From assembly GCA_944472135.2 (NCBI GenBank), contig OX235270.1, positions 123,023,842-123,087,841 of the forward strand: a DNA stretch of 64,000 nucleotides, read 5' to 3'. The DNA comes from Trichobilharzia regenti. Lineage: Eukaryota; Platyhelminthes; Trematoda; Strigeidida; Schistosomatidae. Position numbers and translations under genes: made by a program. Shown here piece after piece: positions 11,315-22,121 of the stretch (the stretch's first letter is position 1; each line of letters opens with the position of its first letter). The notes beneath the pieces were generated by a model, which searched no databases, was not told the DNA's origin, and saw only the letters and a list, made by a program, of their open reading frames with translations.

Positions 11315-12969
11315 CTGTATAGAAATTAGATAGATGAAAAAGAGATATTTTTTTTTAAATGTCATAAATAAAATACAGTAAAATTTCTAGGACACCTGAA
11401 ATAGGTTGGTCTTTTCAAAGCAAAATAACATCGCTATTTTGTGTAGGTAGTGTATAATCATCTCGAATCAGATAACCACTGGTGACAAAGTCGGCTGATC
11501 ACACTGTATTTTCAACTACCAACTATCTTATAAAAAGTGTGGATATTCGGTTAAATAGTATCTGTAACGGTTGCATTATTATCAATTCTTTAATGAAAGT
11601 ATCCAGAAATTTCAATATGCAATTAGTATGTTGACAACTACAAAAGCCCTGAAGAACGGCCACTAAATACCTATCAGTTTGTTTATATATCACACAGTGA
11701 AACAGTATCATTTACTGGATGACGAAGTTGAGAACACAATTTATTATTCTTCATAATCAAATTAATTACAATCACATGACTTTTAAATTTGAGTTTTATA
11801 ATTTTCACTGTTCTCTCCTATTTGTCTTGGGGGCAGTAGATGACAATTTTAAAATCTAATTTAACAAGGTAGGGCGGGGAGGGGAAGTGATAACGGAAGC
11901 TTTGTTTATCCAATCAACTGCAGGCACGTATAATAAGAATGATTCAGCAGCTGTCCCAGATATCTGGAAAATTCTACTATTGCTACGACAAATAGGGGAG
12001 GACAAAGAAAACTATAAAACTCAAGTTTTGATATGATTATGAAGAATAATAAATTGTGTTGTCAGCTTCGTCGTCCAGTAAATGATACTGTTTCACTGTG
12101 TGATATATCTAATAAACAAACTAATATGGAATTACTTACTACCTCAGTGCTCAAGTTTTACGCATACACTAAATACCTAGTTAGCAAACTTTCTTCATCA
12201 GTACTATAAACTGAAAATAAGTCCTTTTAGTTGATGACAAATAATATTGAAACACAATCCGAAAAAAACAAACACTTCCACTGAAATTTCAGTGCTAAAG
12301 CCTGAAGCCCTATATTCCACTTGGAACTTAAAGGAATAAAAAGAGTAATACTAATTCTTTCAGTTGAAAGGTGAGACTAGGCAGTAAATAAATCTCGACA
12401 GATTTCTACTTAATGAGTCATCGACGTTACTGTTCAGGAGACAGCAAGATAATAAGAGCTAACCCTCCTTCACAATGGTTTACGCAACAACATATATTTG
12501 CATTTACTTCCTAGAACACAAATAAAGCCAAATGCTTCGAGAGAATTTGAGTTTTTGCTAGTAGATAAATAAGACAGGAAAACAAAACGATAGGAGATCC
12601 TCTTGCTAGAACTAATACAATTGTAAACCTCATTTCAGTTTATAGTAATATCTGGGTGATAATTTAGTCAGAAATGTACTGTTACCCATTTGGAGTCACT
12701 TCTAAGTTGATTAGTGAATTCACTATGTACCAAATATTAGAACATAATTATAACTCTTGATGATACTATCAGTGACATTGTAGTAAGGCTGATGTTGTTT
12801 CTCTTACTAAGATTTGTAACGAAATGTACAAACTAAATCATAGAGAACGTTACAGAAACTATAGTTTTAATGGAATAACTTTAGTCGGTTGGTGATAAAA
12901 CAGGGTGTACTTTCATACTTTAATTATAAGGACAGAGAATTAGTTGATTGACGGCTTACTTTGTCTCAC
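11315..12969 (-). other. Intron between the last two coding exons
   Basis: It contains the fold-back repeat at 11675-12124 and, near 12295-12350, a short '(c)tgaagccctatattccactt' tail of the RTE/SINE type in plus orientation. Otherwise AT-rich and featureless. Confidence 0.6.
11675..12124. repeat. Fold-back pair of a Penelope-associated terminal repeat
   Basis: Left arm 11675-11760 and right arm 12034-12124 are inverted copies with a few substitutions and small indels: 'atatcacacagtgaaacagt', 'atcatttactgga(t/c)gacga' and 'aatttattattcttcataat' are shared. A related single copy lies at 54125-54260, right after Penelope coding sequence, so this is probably the end repeat of such an element in inverted arrangement. 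About 270 bases separate the arms. Confidence 0.6.
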
Positions 12970-13544
12970 CTCGAAGTTGTTGGGAAATAATTGTTGGAAT
13001 TTTCTGTTTCATTAGAATCATTGGATAGCTTTGTAGGTTGAACTTGTAAAGATTGATTAGATGCGTTTATATCTGTAAGAATATTACCATCCGAGTTTGA
13101 CTGGAAAGTTCTTTGTTCATGATGGTTGATTTTTGAATCAAACTGATTTGTGGTAGAAATTAGACGTTTAGGAGGCTGTGGTAATAATTTTTGTATAGAT
13201 ATAACACTTTTGTCATTTGCATCTGAATTATTTTCTCTTGTAAGGCTATTAGTTTCTTTGTAATTCAACCTGTCTGATTGTGCAGGACTTGCAGAAGTAT
13301 TCGTAAGATGGATATATTCATTTTGTGTAGTCTGATGCACTGATGAACCTGTAGATTGGTTGACTACTTGGTTATCTGGAATAGTTGTATCTGAAGCCAT
13401 AGTTTCCAGAGGACTGTTTACTGCGCTGATTGAACGAGGTAAACCTGTTGTGTTGAATGGATGATCAAGTGCACCAAAATCATTGCTTCCTTTTACCGAC
13501 CAAGAATGTTTCAGTGTTCTAGATTTGTTTTGACTTTTAGACAC
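12970..13544 (-). CDS. NOS1AP: NOS1AP-like adaptor, eighth exon in window
   Basis: The exon runs from acceptor TGTCGACAG (before 13544) to donor TCGAG|GTGAGA (after 12970). It gives 191 codons in phase 0 and leaves two bases of a serine codon that the last exon completes. The product is a low-complexity, Asn/Ser/Thr-rich tail. It contains DHPFNTTGLPRSISAV near its start, which resembles NPFRMPRSISAL in the preceding exon, and a proline stretch LLPQPPKR that could bind an SH3 or WW domain. No folded domain is seen. The spliced frame through both neighbours is the main evidence that it belongs to this gene. Confidence 0.75.
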
Positions 13545-14354
13545 CTGTCGACAGTAGGAGAATAAGTATATAATAATATTTCATATTAACCGTAAGGACT
13601 GTAATTATGTTGGCTCAATTTTCTGAGCCATTGTACAGCACCCGTAGGGTAAACGCAGATAAACTAGTTATGTAACTAATATAAAGAGGCCACGGAATTT
13701 GTTCAGTATTCATATGTGAGTTTGCTAGAAATATTAGATTTAAAAATGTTTCTCCGACATACAGAGTATACACTTTCCACTGTTTCACAGAACACTATCA
13801 TCTATGAAGCATTTGCTATCAGGTATGTCAGAATGTATCCATAGATGCCCTGCTTTGGTTCTCAGTCATTTTAACTTAGATTTATGTCGTATATAGTATG
13901 TATTAGCCATCACACATAATGAAGCTGTGTCTGAATGGAATTTAAGCATAATCCTGAATGACTGACCTTTTAACGAACTCGTTTTATGAACGCTTTGTCA
14001 TTTGATGCACATATAACATTCATTATTACGGTGAATTATTATTCTTAGGCTTATCACCTCCATTTCATCAGCATGTAGACTATGTAGTTTAACTACACTT
14101 AATAAATGTAAAACGTTTTACTTCTGTTTTTTTCTTTTTAGGTACATACTATCAATAAAAAATTAAGTAGTTCATAAGATATTTGAGAAATATAACTTAT
14201 AATAAGCAAAGTGATTTATTGGCTGATAGCAACGGTAGTTGATTGTTTCCACTGCTAACCTGTAACTGGTAGGTACGGTAAAACTGTTTTACCATTTTAC
14301 TTCCATAAGTGCTTTTCTAACCAGTTCCATATTAGAAAAGTTTATCTAAAATAA

Positions 14355-14820
14355 TACACTATGATGCAGTATCACTAACTGGATGAAGTTTCGAGCACAA
14401 ATTATTACTTATAACCATGTCAGTTTAGTCACATGGTTTCATAATTTGCCTTATATGCGTTTTTCTCCCTCTCCCTTACCGTATTGATTGTCGCCGCTTT
14501 CTATATCTGTGGTATAGGCGTCTCGTCGTTTCTTTTGCACATGTGTGGTGCTGAATCGACAAACAAAGATTCAGTGATAAACTTCTTTCTTTGTCCCTAG
14601 CTGACTATATTACTTTTAAATACTTTCATCCATATTGTAACAACAGAAGGCAAGACACGGAAGCCAAGGCATTGATTGAACTGTAGGAATACCTGAGGAT
14701 CATATTCCGTTGACACACATCGACTGTATCACAGCACAACAATATAACTAAACTGATACGATTATGAGCAATAGTTTGTTTTCACATTTTCACCCGACCA
14801 ATTATACTGCATCATTGTGT
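14355..14820. repeat. Diverged fold-back of the Penelope-associated repeat
   Basis: The left arm carries 'atgatgcagtatcactaact' and 'cacaaattattacttataac'. The reverse complement of 14757-14820 carries 'atgatgcagtat', 'aacaaactattgctcataat'. The order matches the better preserved pair at 11675-12124. The right arm alone ('gattatgagcaata') also matches the repeat at 54125-54260. Confidence 0.5.
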
Positions 14821-15684
14821 ATCATTTCAAACAAACTTACCTAATGCTGAATTACATTCTATCCTGTCCAATACTTACATTGTGCTAACCAGTGTCGGTA
14901 AATGACAAAGTTCACCATGAGATCGCATTTATCATAAAAATAAAATGAGTAAATTGAGGTAAAATACATTATCATAACAAAACAATCCCACTGGTTAACA
15001 ATAACGCATATAGAAAATCTATAAGGTAGTTAACATGTTTTACTCTTCTTCGACATATTTTGCAATAATCATACCTAATCATACCACCTATTCTGAATAA
15101 TGGTTTGTTACTTACTTGAAGTAAGACGTATTCATTAGTACTAATGAAGAGTTCGTCACTGATGTGTTTAAGAAAAGTAATTCAAAGTTTAAGTGACGCT
15201 TTTGACGTATTGTCTTTATGAGTAGTTTTTTTCCAATGTAGAAAATAACAGGTGGAAATGTTACTTATCAATAGAGACAGGTCTGACACTGTAAACTGAA
15301 ACCAGAGATTCCATTAATTCCATGATTATTTTGTATATTTTGTTACGCTAATCGTATTACTGGAAAATAGCATGATGTGGGAAAAGACTGGTCAACGTAT
15401 ATTTTTGAGAAGTTGCTGTGAACAGATAAATATGGAAGACAACGGTTTCAGTGATGCTGGCAGTTTATATAATTTGTCACAATACAGCTATTCCATATGA
15501 TCTATATTATTAGCAGTTTTCGTCTACTTGATTTCTAATGATACTGCACTCAAACTGAACCTCAAGAATCAGTTAAAAATAAACTTTGTATTTCATGAAA
15601 TTATTGTTTTTGCATTTCTCGTTGATTTTATTCTATTGAACTAAAATAATCTGTGTCTGTTAACACATCAGCTTTGGAGTTTAA

Positions 15685-15810
15685 AGGGATGGCTGCTGGG
15701 ATTGATGAGCACTGGGAACAGCATCACTTACTGAAGATGTGAGCACATCCAACCAACAGCTTTAAACAGGAAGAGAGGCGAGTCCTGGATTACATTGTTG
15801 GCCATTCTCG
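15685..15810 (+). mobile_element. Decayed Sm-alpha-like repeat
   Basis: It keeps 'cagcatcacttactga', a 'gcacatcca' block, and 'gcgagtcctggatt' (the hammerhead cleavage-site side), in the order found in the copies at 24070-24180 and 59190-59310. The ribozyme core is destroyed. Confidence 0.45.
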
Positions 15811-15894
15811 ATCAGAAACAACTTATTCATCAGGTATGATAAGTAAAAATGGAAAGAAACACACGTCATTAATACAGATTAGATTTAAACTCAC

Positions 15895-16302
15895 CTCCTT
15901 TCTGTTAGCCAACTGTAAGAATTCATCATCTTCTAAACTTGTATTCTCCTTAGAAACTGTGTCAAAATTATTCAAATTGGGAGTTTTAGGTAGTTCACTA
16001 CTCACAGTCGGTATTGAATAATTTGGCTTGTTTGACATATAAGCTGTATGCGGTGATACAAACTGAGGTTTGGTTGTGTTCATTTCATTGATGTTACCAG
16101 TTAAAGCTGATATGGATCGAGGCATTCTGAATGGATTAGAACTGCTCAAAGGTTTGTAGTTAGCGTCATTATTAGAATTTGTAGAACTGTCCCATTTAGA
16201 AAACGATGAAGAAGAGAGAGTATTGTGATCAGTTATTGATTTATTACCGCTTTGTACACTAAAAGATGCTGAATTTGGCAGTACACGTCGTCCTGCGGCG
16301 TA
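15895..16302 (-). CDS. NOS1AP: NOS1AP-like adaptor, seventh exon in window
   Basis: The exon has acceptor CCACTTAG before 16302 and donor AAGGAG|GTGAGT after 15895. It is 136 codons, phase 0 at both ends, so it could be skipped without a frameshift. The product is Ser/Asn/Thr-rich. Around codons 67-78 it has NPFRMPRSISAL, where NPF is the classic EH-domain ligand and RSIS a possible basic-directed phosphosite; both are motif-level guesses. The end (SLEDDEFLQLANRKE) is acidic. No counterpart in vertebrate NOS1AP is apparent at this level. Confidence 0.75.
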
Positions 16303-17190
16303 CTAAGTGGAAAAAAAACAGATGAATGCATAAACAATATTTTGAAAAGTTTTGTTTCATACTATTTTATTCAAAGGAGTGATCATATTTTGTTTAAAAC
16401 CTTACTCAGTAGTAAATGTGATATTAGTATTAATAATTCATATAAACAGTAATAGTTAATATTTGTATTCTTTTCTGACATTCCATCATTACGCATATCA
16501 AATATTTGAGGCGACTGATAGTTTAGCTTAGTAATTAGTACTTATTGAAGACAGATTTATTAGTTCCCAGGTGTAAGTGAAGTGGCAGATGAAGCCTAGC
16601 AAGTAGTGATATACAGTTCACAACACAGGAGAGTTTCAGCTTAGATGGGTATACTAAACGTATAATGATAACAGTTCAGTTTCATCGTTATTCAGTACAA
16701 ATAAATCACGCATTTCATCGCTTCAGATTTCTCAAAACAAATAGTATGATGATACTGTGAACCTATAATGAACTATTCTTTTAGTGAAATATGAAACGCA
16801 AGGCCTGTAATGTGTTTTCATCAACTGAACATCACTTTAATAAAACATATTTGTACATAACTTCAAAGGTGTCATAGTCTCAGAATTAATATAATGCATT
16901 TCAAAAATGTTTTAACATTCCAGTGATTTTTTTCTACTTAGTCTGGGGCCAGGACTGAAGTCGATGTTAAAATGTTAGTATTTTGAGTACATTACCGAAT
17001 TTTTGAATTATGCGTTAGGCGTATATTACATTATCACTTAGTTTGTTTCTGGGAGTCTGTCTTTGTTCAGCAGGCAGTAGTTGACGGTGAGATTCAGGAG
17101 GCCTAATTTGCCCTATTCGAGATCCATTATTTTGAAATGTTTTGTTTTCGGGAAAAGCAAATTATAAAAGTGTACACAGAACAGTGGTTT

Positions 17191-17266
<76 letters not shown>

Positions 17267-17639
17267 TCCTTTAGTGATTCAGAGAAAGTAAGTGGGAAAA
17301 GAACTGACGTTAAAAAAAATTGAAGCAGTCATGTATTAATGCTAGTTTTCAAAATATATAATAACTGGTATTTCTTATATTCTGAGAAAGTGTAAATGTC
17401 AGATGATCGGTCAGTATTTCAAGTTTTTTAATGACAAAATACAACCAACGAAAATAGTAATGCCTATTCGACTTTCAAGTGAACTTAGTATAAATATAAG
17501 AAGAGAAACAGCGTCAGATAGCTTTGATAGTAGTAGTAGTAGTAGAATAGACAACAAATTAGTATGCTGATGAATCATCAAATATTTTCGAAAAAGTTTC
17601 TATAATTTCCATGTTGTAAAATATGCAGATAATACTTAC
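16303..17639 (-). other. Intron with long TA microsatellite
   Basis: Apart from the TA run at 17194-17263, no repeat, RNA or coding feature was recognised. Confidence 0.55.
17194..17263. repeat. (TA)35 microsatellite
   Basis: An uninterrupted run of 35 TA units. It lies inside an intron and is self-complementary. Confidence 0.95.
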
Positions 17640-17852
17640 TTTACTTTGTCCCATAGAAAACATTTTTATTTGATCAACTGAGGCATTTACACCATTTGTA
17701 TTTATACCATTTGTATTTGTCGAATGCATTGTTTGATCATTTTGTCCAATTCTACCAGATGTTAATAATTCTAGACGTGCTAACCGATCAGACATTTGAT
17801 TTAACCATGTACGTAAATCCCAATTTTGACGTACTAACTGTTTAATGCATTG
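17640..17852 (-). CDS. NOS1AP: NOS1AP-like adaptor, coiled-coil exon
   Basis: The exon has acceptor TTATTAAG before 17852 and donor AGTAAA|GTAAGT after 17640. It is 71 codons, phase 0 at both ends. The first 30 or so residues (QCIKQLVRQNWDLRTWLNQM, then SDRLARLELL) have leucines, isoleucine and methionines at heptad-like spacing and look like a short amphipathic coiled coil. In human NOS1AP a coiled coil also follows the PTB domain and linker, ending with a similar L-V-K-Q-V-Q-E-L-E-L run, so this is the likely counterpart. The second half is Asn/Thr/Gly-rich with a small internal repeat (NTNGINTNGVN). Confidence 0.8.
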
Positions 17853-18287
17853 CTTAATAAAAAGTTAAGAGGTAAATGGATATACTTTGTTAAATCTACT
17901 GCATATGCATTTGTGCAGCAGCGATTTGTGCACAACAACATGTCATCATGAACTTTATTTCCCAGTAGTAAAAACTGAAGTCTGTCAGGGAAAATAATGT
18001 GAATGTTAAATTAAAAATATTTATAGACATGAAGACAGAATTTTCAGTCTTCCATTACATAATAGAAAAGACCTAAAATGGCCTGGAAATATATTTAAAT
18101 ACATAAAGAAAGGTAACAGTTAAGTATATCAAAACCGTTTTTGGTAGTGGATAATGACTCCAGGTGAAATGAGAATCCCAGTCACAGCAATATCAGAAAT
18201 AGTGGCCTGTGAACGTTCAGTTCAGTTCAACTCAGCTCATGTAGTAGGTTGATTTGAAGGCTATTGCCTAGAATCCTGCAGTTATTT

Positions 18288-18470
18288 GTGTATCGGTGGC
18301 ACAGTGGTTAGGACGCTCGCCGACTATGTACATGGTCCGGGAATCGATCACCGGCGGACGCACACCTGATATTAATGATCGGCCTGCTAAATTTCGACTA
18401 CCGATATCAAATGCTGAATATTACATATTTGTATCAAAAATACTGTGTGGAGTCAAGCTACAATAAAATT
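18288..18470 (+). mobile_element. tRNA-headed SINE, family B
   Basis: It starts 'gtgtatcggtggcacagtgg' (A-box type), has a B-box-like 'gggaatcgatcacc', then the body 'ctaccgatatc' and 'tactgtgtggagtcaagcta', ending in an A-rich tail. The reversed copy at 6080-6295 aligns along its length. Confidence 0.7.
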
Positions 18471-19399
18471 TTAAAACATAAATGATGGAATACTGCCATT
18501 ATTTGCATTTTTACTTAACGTTGCGTCATTGGTCACTGAGACTTTAAAAATCTATCAATCAAAAGCTATGATTAACAGTCTCACCAGTGAGTCAGTACAA
18601 TTACTTTTTGTTATCATTTATTAAGCACACACTGATTATGAATTCCTTACTCCTGCTTATTCGTCAGAATCATTCGGTTTTCCGGTATCAGGACACTTTT
18701 AATTACAAATATACGTAAGGTATGTAAACTTCCAGCACTTTGTTCGCCAAGTGCTTGCTGTTAGCAATAGAATATCACCCGTGTTAATCAAAAATACTTC
18801 CTAGATATATCGAAAATACCTTGTCAAAATATAGATTTGAAGCGCATATATCGAAAACATAAGGGAACATGCAACACAGACAGTTAGTTAAATGAGTTTA
18901 GTATATATCTTTCTTATAATGTAACTACCGTCAGTGTTTGAGTTCTTCTTAGCAAATTTAGATGACGATTATACTAGATGCATAAAATCACTGGTAAACT
19001 TTTAACTGTATGACCCAGTAATTATGTATTCAGTTTTTCTTTTTGGTGATATTTTAGTTCAGTTAGTTATATGGTAATATCAAACAGAAAGTTATCTTTT
19101 TAGAATAATTATATCACTAATGGCTAAAATGACTACGTCCTTCGTCTTCCAGAAATTCTAACCAGTAGTAGGATATAATCATGAAGGGGCCTGACTTTAT
19201 TGCATAACAGGCAATAAAGAGATAAAATGTTGTGGAAAAGGGGTAAATAGGTGAAGATATGAGAAAAACAGAAAGGCAAGTCAAATAACGCTAGACAAAT
19301 AAACTGCATCTAGGACTAATATAGGGTGTAGCTTGGCCTTAACCACTAATACTGATTTTCTGATCCACATCAACACAAGAATTCTTAAATATTCAAGTA

Positions 19400-19955
19400 T
19401 TGGTTTTGTCGGGATTTTGTTTGATTGCATGGAGGATTTTACCATGAGCTGACATCAGTTAGACAACCATTGGAAAACCAACAGGGAGTACTGGACAGGT
19501 GTTTCGTCCTAGTTTGGGACTCTTCAACAGTACGCACCCACCGGGGTTCGAACCCAGGACCTTCTGGTTACAAGGCGAGCTCGTATACCATTATACACTG
19601 GGACCCGATCCAATGGTCCTTGAATTCTAACTTCTGCCAATTCACGACATAGTGCGACCGCGCGAGCTCGTAGACCACATAGAGCTACCATTTCCCAATG
19701 TCTTCTTCGATGATGTCGTGAACTAGCAGAAGTTAGAATTCAAGGACCATGGGATCGGGTCCCAGTGGGTCAGTGGTCTACGAGCTAGTTGGCTTTGTAA
19801 CCAGAAGGTCCTGGGTTCGAACCCCGTGGTGGGGGGTGCGTACTGCTGAAGAGTCCCAAACTAGGACGAAACAGTAGGCTGTCCAGTACCCCCCGTTGGT
19901 TTTCCAATGGTTGTCTAACTGATGTCAGCTCATCGTGAAATCCTCCATGCTATTC
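19400..19955. mobile_element. Family A element, head-to-head fold-back
   Basis: The segment 19400-19670 is a reversed copy and 19715-19955 a forward copy of the same element, giving a large hairpin. Both arms carry the tRNA-like head (B-box 'gggttcgaacccc', anticodon-loop-like 'cttgtaacc') and the hammerhead region, and end in 'ctaactgatgtcagctcat'. The short unpaired centre holds 'aatgtcttcttcgatgatgt', which occurs complemented as 'catcgaagaagacattgc' in the copy at 43559-43576, so it is element sequence too. Confidence 0.8.
19840..19889 (+). ncRNA. Hammerhead ribozyme, intact core
   Basis: A complete type I hammerhead can be drawn. Helix I: GTACTG (19840-19845) pairs with CAGTAC (19884-19889). 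Core CTGAAGA (19846-19852) fits CUGANGA. Helix II: GTCC/GGAC (19853-19856 and 19864-19867). Core GAA (19868-19870). Helix III: ACAG/CTGT with loop TAGG (19871-19882). Cleavage would follow C at 19883 (site GTC). The helix II arms and loop are almost those of the published Sm-alpha hammerhead. Transcription from the element's pol III-like promoter is inferred. Confidence 0.75.
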
Positions 19956-20095
19956 TTAGATACTTTTTCATTATTCTATGTGATTTGGATAAAAAACCTA
20001 AACTACTTCAGCAACTGTACCAAAAAGTGTTAAACTTCATGAATTGAAATAAATAATAAATTTTTGTTACAGGATTCAACAGGAAAACAACTTAC

Positions 20096-20244
20096 TTGAT
20101 GTAGGTTCGTGTCAACTGATGAAGTTGGCAAAGATGTTTCAGGAAATACTGTACAAATCGCATTTTGATCAGTGGTGGAAGTTTCTGGTAAGGCACTATC
20201 AGCTAATAGTGTAGTGGATAAATCGTTTGGACTTTGTAAGGAAC
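20096..20244 (-). CDS. NOS1AP: NOS1AP-like adaptor, fifth exon in window
   Basis: The exon has acceptor CGTTTTAG before 20244 and donor CATCAA|GTAAG after 20096. Its first two bases complete a serine codon begun by the large exon at 22122-23316, then 49 codons follow and it ends in phase 0. The product (SLQSPNDLSTTLLADSALPE and onward) is Ser/Thr/Pro-rich with no known domain. Its place in the gene rests on the exact phase match at both ends and on standard splice sites. Confidence 0.75.
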
Positions 20245-22121
20245 CTAAAACGAAAGTTAATCATATTTACAGGCATTTGTTCAAATTTCACAATGACTGA
20301 ACCCATTTTATTCGTCATGAGTAATAATGTTAAAATAGACTGGATAAGTTACGTAGGTGGTTGTTGTTGTGTTCTCTCAGTTGAATCATTTAATAGTGAT
20401 AATTTTATTGTCCCATGGAGGACCAGAGAAATTCTTGAAACCAGTTAGGTTTGAAGTATTTCACTGTCCCCTTTAATTTTTTTTATCTTTACTGCTAAGG
20501 GTTTGTTGCGGACATTTTATGATGATTTTACACCGTAATAATTTCTCATTATGAACAACCATAAGTTTATTATTCTTCCTTTATTGATATGTAGCGAGGT
20601 CAGGGTCAGTCGGAAAATGAGTTTTTCGGGAAGAGGCTAAAGAATATTGTTTTGGCATGACTAAGGCTCAGATTCAGCAGAATAGGTGCCAGGATAACAA
20701 TTATTACGCTTGCTTTTTGGTTAAGGACACCGAGTCCTATAAGCATTATAATTAGCTGGCCTGCCAAAGTCTAAATCTATAACACATACTTTCACATTTA
20801 AAAATTGTTTCGACAGGTTTACTACTCTTAAGACAGTTGCCCACATATTGTTTCTACATTGTTTTAGGTTATCAGAAGTCACTAGATGGAATTCTTTAGC
20901 AACTCAACATTATTGTTCAGTTTCACTTGTAATACTGCTAACATCAGAAAATCAGTATGAATTAAACTATCATATCACAGGCGATCTGGGAGTCAGTATT
21001 CTGAAAACAATCAGAACTATGTGTCCTACATCTTTTAAAGAAATCACGGCTGAAATATTCATCTCGTCAGAAACGAGATTTTCTTATGGTGTAGAGCAAA
21101 GTGCATGAAAAATCATTTGCCTCATTATAACACCACAGTTTTCATGAATAGAACGTTTTTATTTGTTTAACTTGGAAGGTGGCATGAGTGCATCCAACCG
21201 AACAATGATTTAAACCAGCTCTATGGTAACCAGTGATATTATGTGGTTGTTAGTACTTCATTCATTGGAGCTTAGCCCGAACACTTGGCTGATTTATCTA
21301 ATCGCCAGCAAAATGAACCACATCTCAGACAGGACAATAGGCAACGATAATTTTCATTATTAAGTGTATAACCTATGTTTTAACCACCTTGAAATCATAA
21401 CTCTAAGCAGTTAAAATTAAAACGTGTGTTGCTAACTTAGAGGAGTTATAAAAGAAGTAGAATTGACTTAAGGATTTATTAGATTTTATCTGACATGGCA
21501 TTTTTTTCTCGAAGATATTACTGATGGAATTTCGGTCGCTAAACCTGGTGATCCTAATATCGCCTGAATTTTGTGGCTGTATTAACTGCAACCACGGAAC
21601 TAAGTGCTCTCAGAACATTTGAAAAATCATGACTTTCTGCACTGTCGTATTACATATCCAGTGGGTTATATTTTTTCATCAGTTATACTTGAAAACTGCA
21701 TGTGGAAAACGTTGTGTCCCAATAAGTACAAAATCTAGGTCGAAGACATCCTATGAATTACCTCTGACCAACTGACATCAGCTTAGAAAGAAACGTGATG
21801 GAGTGTCACTAATCATAGTGACCTTATTGATACGGTGACCAAGAGACTTCAGTCAGCACCAACGCTAAGGGCTTATATGCATGACAATGAAGTTCATCTA
21901 GTGACCAATCAAAGTATCAGGTTTCTGACACCGATAACAACATCAGAAATGCCATCATATTATAAAGGAAAACTATAAATTTAAACTACTATATGAAACA
22001 AATCATTTGAAACAGGTCTCATGCGGAATCTTGACTTTTAGATGTAGGTGTTATCTTGAATGTATAAAAATTCTTTTAAATGAAGTTGAACAGTTGTATA
22101 AGAAACTTTGTTCTAACTTAC
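20245..22121 (-). other. Intron, nothing recognised
   Basis: The frames at 20227-20448 and 20848-21108 (plus strand) show no recognisable protein. No repeat family was assigned, although short blocks near 21180-21230 faintly recall tRNA-headed repeats. Confidence 0.5.

Larger units (their letters stand above)
13545..15894 (-). other. Intron
   Basis: It contains a diverged fold-back of the Penelope-associated repeat (arms near 14355-14415 and 14757-14820) and a decayed Sm-alpha-like piece at 15685-15810. The rest is AT-rich with nothing recognised. Confidence 0.55.
17853..20095 (-). other. Intron with two SINE families
   Basis: It contains a family B SINE (18288-18470) and a family A fold-back with a hammerhead ribozyme (19400-19955). 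The rest is AT-rich; nothing else recognised. Confidence 0.6.
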
